A stretch of 15,155 nucleotides of DNA from CAZDHT01 sp964505325 (GTDB taxonomy: Bacteria; Planctomycetota; PUPC01): contig CAZDHT010000111.1 in assembly GCA_964505325.1 (NCBI GenBank), forward strand, positions 1-15,155, written 5' to 3'. The notes under the pieces are model-generated. The model saw nothing but the letters and a program-made list of their open reading frames with translations, did no database searches and was not told the DNA's origin. Shown here one piece after another: positions 1-7,400 of the stretch (positions within the stretch are counted from its first letter, which is position 1; each line of letters starts with the position of its first letter). The translations under genes and the position numbers were made by a program.

Positions 1-64
1 AGTAAGGGGGCCGCATCGCTCGCGGCAAGTGTGGGGCGAACGGCGAAAACTTTTTATTGCGAAA

Positions 65-90
65 CAAAGCCATTTTGCCACAAGGCTTTG
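65..90. other. Inverted repeat in leader region upstream of the first gene
   Basis: A 7-base perfect inverted repeat (CAAAGCC at 65-71, GGCTTTG at 84-90) with a 12-base loop lies in an AT-richer stretch (about 45-90) within otherwise GC-rich DNA, about 60 bases before the first gene. No T-run of terminator quality follows on either strand. It could be an operator, a leader hairpin or chance. Bases 1-152 hold no other convincing feature, and I found no well-spaced -35/-10 pair there. Confidence 0.2.
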
Positions 91-152
91 GCGGACAATG
101 GGCTACGGCGGATTTTCAGGTGTCGCACCGGCCGTCGTCATGAGGAGCGCTG

Positions 153-746
153 ATGAGCAATCACACCGCGGGACCGAGCCGCGGCTATTACGCTGTCGCG
201 CTCATCGTGTTCGTCATCGGCGAACTGGCTTTCGTGGTTTTTCTGTTCGACAGCCTGCGTAACATAGAGGATTCACTCGAGCAGGTCGTTGTGCCCGGGA
301 AAAAGGAGTTGCAGCTCTCGAAAGCGGGACGGTACACTATCTTCCACGAGCATCGAAGCGTGCTGGGGGACAAGATGTACTCCACGCGGGCGGACATATC
401 GAGCCTGCAGCTCGGGCTGGTGTCGAAAGACACCGGCGCAAGGATCGAGCTTTCCCCGGCCTCGACGCATTCCACGTACTCGTTCGGCAGCCGGTCCGGA
501 GTATCTGTGTTCAGCTTTCGCATCGACGAGCCGGGGCGGTACGAGCTTTCGGCGCGGTATCCGAAGGGGCAGCAAGAGCCGGAGGTAGTCTTGGCGATCG
601 ATCACGGCTTCATGAGGAAGCTGCTGACAGCCGTATTCGGGGGCATTGCGATTTGCCTTGGCTCGTTGGCTATCGCGGCGCTCATCGCCATAATGACGTT
701 CGTGAAGAGGCTGGCCGCGAAGAGACAGGCGGAGGCCGGAAGATGA
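153..746 (+). CDS. Hypothetical two-TM membrane protein with a beta-rich extracytoplasmic domain
   Basis: A 197-residue protein. The ATG at 153 is chosen because GAGGAG at 142-147 is a strong Shine-Dalgarno sequence 5 bases upstream. A hydrophobic helix at about residues 11-35 and a second at about 155-184 flank a region of about 115 residues rich in predicted beta strands, with a GRYTIFHEHRSVLGD stretch (59-73) and a PGRYELSARYPKG stretch (127-139). The topology implies a domain on the outer face of the membrane and a short basic tail (KRLAAKRQ) in the cytoplasm. I recognise no named family, though the layout resembles uncharacterised membrane proteins of environmental bacteria. The stop overlaps the ATG of the next gene (ATGA at 743-746), a sign of translational coupling, so the pair probably acts together. 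Function unknown. Confidence 0.85.
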   Translation: MSNHTAGPSRGYYAVALIVFVIGELAFVVFLFDSLRNIEDSLEQVVVPGKKELQLSKAGRYTIFHEHRSVLGDKMYSTRADISSLQLGLVSKDTGARIELSPASTHSTYSFGSRSGVSVFSFRIDEPGRYELSARYPKGQQEPEVVLAIDHGFMRKLLTAVFGGIAICLGSLAIAALIAIMTFVKRLAAKRQAEAGR

Positions 747-779
747 ATCAGGAACGAGGAGCATCTGAAGCTGCTGTCG

Positions 780-1172
780 GTGTTCCACTATGTGGCCGCC
801 GGCATGGCGATCCTGACTTTTGGCTGCTTTCCGATGATTCACCTGGTCGTCGGTATCGTGCTGCTTGCGGGCGGCTTCGAGAACAGCTCTTCCGGGCACG
901 GGGCGCATATGGACCAGTTCGTGGGGCCCCTGTTTGTGTTGCTGGGCGGGGGGATGGTCTTGTTCGGCTGGACGCTGGCGGCGGTTCTGTTCGCGGGCGG
1001 CCGCTGTCTGGCGCGCCGCAAGCGCTACACGTTTTGCCTGGTGGTGGCGGCGATCAGTTGCATCTTCATGCCGTTCGGGACGGTGCTGGGGATATTCACC
1101 ATCATCGTGTTGCTGCGCCCGTCCGTCAAGGAGCTGTTCGACGTCCACGACCGAACGGCGCCGGCTGCCTGA
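780..1172 (+). CDS. Hypothetical three- to four-TM membrane protein, 5' end probably frameshifted
   Basis: From the first usable in-frame start (GTG at 780) the product is 130 residues, with hydrophobic helices at about 8-31, 46-72 and 81-107, ending in LRPSVKELF and a short polar tail. The same frame is open back to 747 and there encodes EEHLKLLS directly before VFHYV, which reads as a natural N-terminus and matches the style of uncharacterised small membrane proteins I recall, beginning with a -EHL-LL-IFHYV pattern. The natural start is the ATG at 743, which overlaps the upstream stop, but it lies one base out of frame. Deleting one A of 753-754 would give MNQDEEHLKLLS and restore a coupled start. 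So the gene is either frameshifted, mis-sequenced, or starts at a non-standard codon. GTG 780 has no properly spaced ribosome binding site. Function unknown; probably a partner of the preceding membrane protein. Confidence 0.75.
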   Translation: MFHYVAAGMAILTFGCFPMIHLVVGIVLLAGGFENSSSGHGAHMDQFVGPLFVLLGGGMVLFGWTLAAVLFAGGRCLARRKRYTFCLVVAAISCIFMPFGTVLGIFTIIVLLRPSVKELFDVHDRTAPAA

Positions 1173-1180
1173 GCGGCGCC
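1157..1180 (+). terminator. GC-rich hairpin across the stop codon, weak terminator candidate
   Basis: GGCGCCG (1157-1163) and CGGCGCC (1174-1180) can form a 7-bp GC stem with a 10-base loop containing the TGA stop at 1170-1172. No T-run follows, so intrinsic termination is doubtful; it may only be a 3' stabilising hairpin. Confidence 0.2.
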
Positions 1181-1272
1181 TGATCGGCCTCATCAAGACG
1201 TGGCGACGATCCTGCGTCGTATTCCTTGAGATTGGCCGCCGATATCTATCGCAATCGGGACCCCAAAACAAG

Positions 1273-1278
1273 TAAAAT
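1273..1278 (+). promoter_or_regulatory. Possible -10 element upstream of the TPR gene
   Basis: TAAAAT matches TATAAT at five of six positions and sits 36 bases before the ATG at 1315, in a 142-base intergenic gap. The sequence 16-18 bases upstream is a poor -35, so this is a weak call. The rest of 1181-1314 shows nothing else I can support. Confidence 0.25.
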
Positions 1279-1314
1279 GGTAGCCTGTGACGTGAGGACT
1301 TCTGGGAGCGCTGA

Positions 1315-2106
1315 ATGACGACCCGCCGGTTTGCTATTGCGGTCTGGGCTGCGTTGGCCGGCCTTGCGGTCGCCTCCGCGCCTGCTTGGAGCAGGGGGAA
1401 CCCTGCGGGCAGGGGGCCGGAGGGGGCGTACGAGCGCGCCATCGACACCACGGGGATTGGCGTCGGGCAGATGAGCTCCGTCTACAAGGCGATGGCCCTC
1501 ATTCAGAAGAGAAAACTGACCGAGGCCGACCTCCGGCTGAACCGCGTGCTGGCGGCGTTCCGAAGGATAATGACGGATTCGAAGGCACGCTACGTGTGTT
1601 TTCGGAGCAAGGAGGACTACCAGCGGTTCGTGGAGACCGTCCGGAAGCTGAAGGGCGACGCGGAGGCGAAGCGGGTGGTGCGGGTCAGTTGGGGGCTGTG
1701 CGAGGCGCTGCAACTGAAGGCCCGCATCGCGTCGCAGCGGTTGAAGTGGACCGACGCCTTGAAGTCTCTGGACCAGGTGATGGGCTATGCTCCGTGCGCC
1801 GCCTGGCCCTATTGCGAACGGGGCTTCATCCTGAACAAGCACGGCAAGCCGGCCGAGGCGCTCGAAGCCTACAAGAAGGCCAGCACGCTGGCGGAGAACT
1901 TCGACGGCTCGTGGCACGAACGGGCGCCGGCGCTGCGGGGCATGGGCTTCGCCCAGATCGAGCTGGGACAGCTCCGGGCCGCGAAGGCGTCGTTTCAGAA
2001 GTCGTTGAAGATCGAGCCCAAGAACAAGCTCGCGCTGAGCGAGCTGAAGTACATCGCGAAGCTCGAGAAGGACCAGGCGCCGAAAGACACCCCGCCGAAG
2101 GAATAA
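1315..2106 (+). CDS. Secreted TPR-repeat protein
   Basis: A 263-residue protein with a Sec-type signal peptide (basic MTTRR, then a hydrophobic core at 6-20, cleavage near 22-26). GGGAG at 1304-1308 supports the ATG at 1315 with 6-base spacing. Residues 30-125 are helical and of unknown type. At least three tetratricopeptide units follow, at about 128-160, 163-196 (ERGFILNKHGKPAEALEAYK is the clearest) and 203-236 (RGMGFAQIELGQLRAAKASF), then a charged Lys/Pro tail. TPRs are protein-binding scaffolds, so a periplasmic or surface adaptor role is likely, but no partner can be named. Four cysteines (95, 129, 161, 167) might form disulfides. The gene has its own upstream gap and converges on the transglutaminase-like gene, with 49 bases between them. 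Confidence 0.85.
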   Translation: MTTRRFAIAVWAALAGLAVASAPAWSRGNPAGRGPEGAYERAIDTTGIGVGQMSSVYKAMALIQKRKLTEADLRLNRVLAAFRRIMTDSKARYVCFRSKEDYQRFVETVRKLKGDAEAKRVVRVSWGLCEALQLKARIASQRLKWTDALKSLDQVMGYAPCAAWPYCERGFILNKHGKPAEALEAYKKASTLAENFDGSWHERAPALRGMGFAQIELGQLRAAKASFQKSLKIEPKNKLALSELKYIAKLEKDQAPKDTPPKE

Positions 2107-2122
2107 GCGGCGCAGGTGCCGC
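2107..2122. terminator. Small GC hairpin between convergent genes, weak
   Basis: GCGGC and GCCGC arms (5 bp, 6-base loop) start immediately after the TAA of the TPR gene, in the 49-base gap between two convergent genes. There is no T-tract on either side, so a bidirectional terminator is only a possibility. Confidence 0.15.
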
Positions 2123-2155
2123 ACACTGCCCCCCGACGTTCCGCGGTGGCGGGTG

Positions 2156-4180
2156 TTACTTCTTCGGTGTGAGTTCCGCGCGTGCTCGGCGCGAACGGTG
2201 CGGGGTTTCGGCCTTTGTCTTTCCGATGGTCACGCGCGTGAACAGCTTCTTCACGGCGCCCGGGCTCGCATCGAACACGTCCTTTTTCCCGGTCACCATG
2301 ACCATCAGCGTTCGGCGCCCCACGGTGTACAGACGAAGCTCGTAGCCCAGTTGGACCTTCTTGATCTCGCCGTCGAACGTGAGAATGTAAACGATGCCGT
2401 TGGGCAGGATCTCCCGTTTCTTCACGACGTTCGTTGGGCTGATCGCCCGGATGGACTTGCAGAACTCCGCCACAAACGTCTCCCACAGCTTGTCGTCGTG
2501 AATGACCACGGGCATCGGATTGATGGTGAGGAACAGGTTTTCGGGCGTGACGAATTGGACAGCTGGCCACTTGCCGGTGCGCCGGCTCCCGCCACGAAGG
2601 TCGAGGGAGAAGTCGTTGAGCTTGTCGTTGTACAGGTCCTTGGTGACGGAGATCGCCTGCTTCGGGTCCCGCGGGTCGAACGTATCGCCGTGTCGCGTCG
2701 CCGAGACGACGTCGACCTGGGTCTTGCCCATGAGGGAGACCAGCAGCGCCACGTACTCGCCGCGGCTGGTCTTTCCGTCGAGTGTTCCGAGCCTAAGGCT
2801 CCCGGCGGGCAGGCCGACGAAGTCAATCGTTGCATCGAGGGGTATCCAATGCCCGCCGATGTACACCTCGGTCCACGCGTGGAACCCCAGGTCCTCGCCT
2901 CGGAACGTGAGGCCGTCCGCCTCGCGCGCGGGGATTCCCGCGGCGCGGGCGAGCGCGCACAGCAACGCGGCGTGCTCGCTGCAGTCGCCCTTTTTGGAGC
3001 GAAGGGTTTCGAGGGCCGAGGCAGAAGCGGTCTTGGGGCTTTCCTTGCCCAGGTTGTGATATACCCAGGCGCACAGCTTCGCCGCGGCCCGAAGAGCGTT
3101 CTTCTCTTTGCCGACCACCTGCGTGGCAAGCGCGCGAATCTCCGGGTGGTCGCTCTGGAACATCAGGGCCGGCTCGAGGCAGGTTTTCACCTCTTTATCG
3201 TCCGCTTTGATGGGTAGCTGCTCGTCGGACTCCTTCGGCGGCATCACGCTCCGCAGCTCGAGTTCGTATTCGCCGGGGGACGACTTGAGGACCCGGACGT
3301 ACGGGGTGGTCTTGACCAGCTTGCCCTCCTTGTCATGCTGGACCCGGAGCCGGAGGGTCATCCGGTCGAGCTCTGTCCACGCCGGGATCGAGCCGTTGAC
3401 GGGGATGGGCCGCCACAGGTCAGTGGCCGCTTTGGTGAACCGCGCGGCTTGTTCCCTCGACACCCTCCGCATTTCCAGCGGGCCGATGGAGCCTTTGAGC
3501 GGCAGGAAGTCCGGCGCCAGGAGCATTCTCAACTTCACCCCGGGCATGTCCGTCCGGGTCGAGGTGAAGACGTAGGCGTCGACGAGCTTCCCTTCGTACT
3601 GGTATTTCTCGCGGCCGACGGCGGTGGCGGTCTCCTTCTCCAGTTTCATCGTGCTCTCGGAGAACACGGTGAACTCATGCGTCTTTCCGGGCTGGAAGCC
3701 CAGGGGCTTGAGCGTCCATCCCTCCGCGCCGGCGGTCACCTTCACGTCCTTCGGTATCTTGACCTGTGTTTTCTCCTCCTTGTCGTTCAGGGTCTTGGTC
3801 ACGGTCAGGATATCACCCTTCACTTCGACGTGGCGGGTCGTCGTCTGGTCCCCGTCCTTTTCCAGGCGGGACGATCGGATCAAGCGGCCGTCAAGCTCGT
3901 ACCAGGAGACGGTCTCGCCGGTGCTGGAGAAGACATCGTCGCCTCTCTTCGCCCGCATGGCGCTGGATTCAGCAGAATAGTGGACGGTGCGCCCCTGGTA
4001 GGGGATCTCCACGTCATAGGCGTTGAAGTAGCCTATCTTCTCGCCGCCCAAGGTGGCCTCGAGCCAGATGTCGGTGGCGTTCTTGCCCCGGGGCCTCGTC
4101 TTGTCCGCGGCGGCGCCCACGCGCGCCGTCGCGCTCAGAATCAGGAACGACAACGCGAGGAAACATCCTGTCCTTTTCAT
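2156..4180 (-). CDS. Secreted transglutaminase-like (papain-fold) protein
   Basis: A 674-residue protein. The start at 4180 (MKRTGCFLAL) is set by AGAGGA six bases upstream and by the signal peptide that begins there (core 6-19, cleavage near residue 25); the frame stays open further upstream without such support. Residues about 30-290 form a beta-rich N-terminal region. Residues about 350-470 are a transglutaminase-like domain (Pfam Transglut_core type): Cys400 in GDCSEHA, His434 in FHAWTEVYI and Asp449 in PLDATIDF make a complete Cys-His-Asp triad. Residues 480-674 are an extra C-terminal domain with a basic tail. Bacterial members act as proteases, peptide ligases or amidases; an exported one could work on cell-envelope or extracellular protein. 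The gene is divergent from dnaE with its own promoter and convergent with the TPR gene. The fold and active site are clear; the substrate is unknown. Confidence 0.9.
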   Translation of the reverse strand: MKRTGCFLALSFLILSATARVGAAADKTRPRGKNATDIWLEATLGGEKIGYFNAYDVEIPYQGRTVHYSAESSAMRAKRGDDVFSSTGETVSWYELDGRLIRSSRLEKDGDQTTTRHVEVKGDILTVTKTLNDKEEKTQVKIPKDVKVTAGAEGWTLKPLGFQPGKTHEFTVFSESTMKLEKETATAVGREKYQYEGKLVDAYVFTSTRTDMPGVKLRMLLAPDFLPLKGSIGPLEMRRVSREQAARFTKAATDLWRPIPVNGSIPAWTELDRMTLRLRVQHDKEGKLVKTTPYVRVLKSSPGEYELELRSVMPPKESDEQLPIKADDKEVKTCLEPALMFQSDHPEIRALATQVVGKEKNALRAAAKLCAWVYHNLGKESPKTASASALETLRSKKGDCSEHAALLCALARAAGIPAREADGLTFRGEDLGFHAWTEVYIGGHWIPLDATIDFVGLPAGSLRLGTLDGKTSRGEYVALLVSLMGKTQVDVVSATRHGDTFDPRDPKQAISVTKDLYNDKLNDFSLDLRGGSRRTGKWPAVQFVTPENLFLTINPMPVVIHDDKLWETFVAEFCKSIRAISPTNVVKKREILPNGIVYILTFDGEIKKVQLGYELRLYTVGRRTLMVMVTGKKDVFDASPGAVKKLFTRVTIGKTKAETPHRSRRARAELTPKK

Positions 4181-4186
4181 CCAAGG

Positions 4187-4192
4187 TCCTCT
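4187..4192 (-). promoter_or_regulatory. Ribosome binding site fixing the transglutaminase-like start
   Basis: On the minus strand AGAGGA lies 6 bases before the ATG at 4180. This selects that ATG over the in-frame upstream Met codon at 4231, which would add 17 basic residues before the signal peptide. Confidence 0.65.
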
Positions 4193-4245
4193 CAAAAGGT
4201 GCCGCCGAACAAGGCGCGGGCAGAATGTCACCCCGGCGCCGTGTA

Positions 4246-4273
4246 AGTATACCAGAGGCAGACGAGATCACAA
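4246..4273 (-). promoter_or_regulatory. Sigma70-type promoter of the transglutaminase-like gene
   Basis: On the minus strand TTGTGA (4268-4273), a 16-base spacer and TATACT (4246-4251) match the -35/-10 consensus at four and five of six positions. Expected transcription start is near 4239, giving a leader of about 60 bases that contains the AGAGGA ribosome binding site. It is divergent from the dnaE promoter about 75 bases away; the stretch between them (4274-4348) shows no other feature. Confidence 0.5.
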
Positions 4274-4348
4274 GCGGGCGCAGAGGCGGGCGGACGGATG
4301 GCGAAGCGGCACCGCACGCGCTTTTTCGCCTGTTTCTGCCCCTTTTGT

Positions 4349-4377
4349 TTGACTTCGCGCCTTGCCCCGGGTATTAT
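4349..4377 (+). promoter_or_regulatory. Sigma70-type promoter of dnaE
   Basis: TTGACT (4349-4354), a 17-base spacer and TATTAT (4372-4377) each match consensus at five of six positions with ideal spacing. Expected transcription start is near 4384, giving a leader of about 30 bases before the ATG at 4414. A pyrimidine- and T-rich stretch (4321-4350) lies just upstream and might act like an UP element. The leader lacks a clear Shine-Dalgarno sequence. Confidence 0.6.
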
Positions 4378-4413
4378 CCTCTTGGAAGCAAGTCCTCAAC
4401 GGTCTATTGCCTG

Positions 4414-7400
4414 ATGTCATCTTCCGAGAACTTTGTACATCTGCACGTCCACAGCCACTTCAGTCTGTTGGATGGCGCCTGCCGGCTGGAGGATCTGGTC
4501 TCGCGCGCCGTCGAGCTGGGCATGCCGGCGCTGGCGCTGACCGACCACGGCAACATGTACGGCACCGTGCAATTCTTCAAAGCGGCCACGGCGGGCGGGA
4601 TCAAGCCGATCATCGGATACGAGGCCTACATGGCGCCCGGCCCGCGCCAGTCTCGCGCCGCCGTCGGGATGCGCGAGGCCGCCTCGCACCTGACCCTGCT
4701 GGCCGAGAACGATGCCGGCTACCACAACCTGCTCAAGCTCGCCACCACCGCGTTCCTGGACGGCTTCTATTACCGGCCCCGGATCGACAAGGAGGTTCTG
4801 GGCGAGCATTCCGAGGGGCTCATCGGCCTGTCCGGCTGCCTCAAAGGTGAGATTCCACGCCTCCTGCTGACGGGATCGTTCGATGACGCTCTGGCCGCCG
4901 GGCAGCGGTACGTCGACATCTTCGGCAAGGACAATTTCTTCATCGAGCTCCAGGACAACGGCATGGAGGAGCAGGCGCAGGTGCTGGATGGGCTCTGCGA
5001 AATCGCCGCCAGGCTCGGCGTCGGCACGGTCGCCACGAACGACGTCCACTACATGAGCCCTGAAGACTCGCGGGCGCACGACGCACTCCTGTGCATCAAC
5101 ACCGGCAAGACACTCCAGGAAACGCAACGGATGCGGTTCCCGACCGATCAGTTCTACTTCCGCACGCCCGACGAGATGCGCCGGATCTTCGGCCGGTTCC
5201 CCGGCGCTATCGAGAACACCGGCCGCGTGGCAGAGCGCTGCAACGCGACGATTGACCTCTCGACGCTGCACTTCCCGACGTTCACCCCGCCGAACGGAGA
5301 GAGCGCCCGGCAGTTCCTCCGCGAACTGAGCGAACAGGGGTTTGCCAAGCGATACCCCGGCAACCCGCCTCAGGGCCGCCAGCGGCTCGACCACGAACTG
5401 GACGTGATCCACAAGACCGGCTACGACACGTACTTCCTTATCGTGTGGGACTTCGTGCGGTTCTGCAAGGAGAACAACATCCCGGCCGGCGCCAGGGGCT
5501 CCGGATGCTCGAGTCTCGTGGGATACTGCGTGGGCATCTCGTCGGTGGACCCGATCCACTACAACCTGATGTTCGAACGCCTGCTTCACGTCGACCGCAA
5601 GGAAATGCCCGACTTCGACATCGACATCTGCGAGCGGCAGCGCGGCAAGGTCATCGACTACGTACGCCAGAAGTACGGGCAGGACAACGTCGCGCAGATC
5701 ATCACGTTCGGCACCCTGGGCGCCAGGGCCGCCATTCGCGACGTGGGGCGGGTGATGAACATGCCGCTCGCCCAGGTCGACGCGATCGCGAAGAAGATCC
5801 CCTACCAGCTCAACATCACCCTCAACGATGCCCTCGAGCAGGAGCCGGACCTCCAACAGATGTGCGACAATGATCCGGAAGTGCGCGACCTGTTCGACAT
5901 CGCGCGCCGGGTCGAAGGCCTGAACCGCCACTCGTCCACCCACGCCGCCGGCGTCGTCATCGCCGACCGGCCGCTGACCGAGTACACCCCGCTGTGCCGG
6001 CCGGGCGGCGGCGAAGTCACCACGCAGTGGCCGATGAACGACGTGGCCGCCATCGGCCTGCTGAAGATGGACTTCCTCGGGCTGCGAACGCTGACCATCG
6101 TGCAGACCGCTCTCGAGCTCATCAAGAAAACGACCGGCGAGGACATCGACATCGACGGCGTTCCGCTGGACGACCCCGAGACCTACAAGCTGTTCCAGGC
6201 GGGCGAGACCAAGGGCGTGTTCCAGTTCGGCTCGAGCGGTATCCGGGCCATGCTCCAGAAACTCAAGCCCGACCGATTCGAAGACCTCATCGCGGCGAAC
6301 GCGCTCTACCGCCCAGGCCCGCTCCAGGGCGGGATGGTCGATGAGTTCATCAAGCGCAAACATCACCCCGAGATCATCAAGTATGACCATCCGGTACTCG
6401 AGGAATGCCTCGCCGAATCGTACGGGATCATGGCCACCCAGGAACAGGTGATGCTGGTGCTGCACAAGCTGGCGGGCCTGTCGATGGGACGCGCCCTGTC
6501 GCTGGTCAAGGCGATCAGCAAGAAGAACAAGCCGGATATCGAGGCGGTCCGCGGCGACTTCCTCGAGGGCGCCGTAGCGAACGAAGTCCCGAGGTCGCTG
6601 GCCGAACGCATCTTCGAGCTGATCGAGTTCTTCGGCGGGTACGGGTTCAACCGCGCCCACTCCACGGCGTACGCCATGCTGGCCTACAAGACCGCCTACC
6701 TGAAGGCCCACTATCCGGTCGAGTTCATGGCCGCCACGCTCACCTGCGAAAGCGGCACGATCGACGACGTCATTCGCTACGTGGGCGAGGCGCGGAAGAT
6801 GAACGTCGAGGTCCTGCCTCCGTCGGTCAACCACAGCTACGGCGAGTTCGCCGTCGAAGACGGCAAGGTCCGGTACGGGCTGAACGCCATCAAAGGCGTC
6901 GGCGGGAAGGCGGCGGAGGCCATCGTCGCCGGACGGGAGGAGCACGGGGAGTTCAAGAACTTCTACGACTTCTGCGATTCGGTGGACCTGCACGCGGTGA
7001 ACCGGCAGGTGGTCGAGACGCTGATCAAGTGCGGCGCGTTTGACTGCACGGGGGCGCGGCGGTCTCAATTGGCGTTGGTGGCGGAAGCGGCGCTTCGCAT
7101 CGGCGCCGCGCAGCAGCAGGACCGCGAACGCGGCCAGATGCAGTTGTTCGGCGGCCGGAGCGACCCGGCGGTCGAGACAAACGTCCAGCGTTCGCTGCCC
7201 AACGCCCCCGAATGGCCCGAGAGCACGCTCCTCGCCAATGAGAAGGAAACCCTGGGCCTGTGGATGAGCAGCCATCCGCTGGCGACCCACGGGCGGCTGC
7301 TGAGCGTGTTCTCCACGTTGAACGCAAGAGATGCAGCCAACGCAGAGGATGCCACGCCGGTCTTTATTGGCGGCCTGATCGAGGGGCTCAGGGCCACGGT

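Noticed and set aside
65..90. Hairpin as an intrinsic terminator of a gene left of the window
   Set aside because: No downstream T-run on either strand and a 12-base loop; kept only as an unexplained inverted repeat.
273..1451. Minus-strand open frame of about 390 codons opposite the two membrane-protein genes
   Set aside because: Arg/His/Gln-rich shadow composition, no signal, no motif, and it crosses three plus-strand features including two good ribosome binding sites.
2153..3217. Plus-strand open frame opposite the transglutaminase-like gene
   Set aside because: It is antisense to the catalytic domain with its intact triad; the frame has no independent start signal or recognisable motif.
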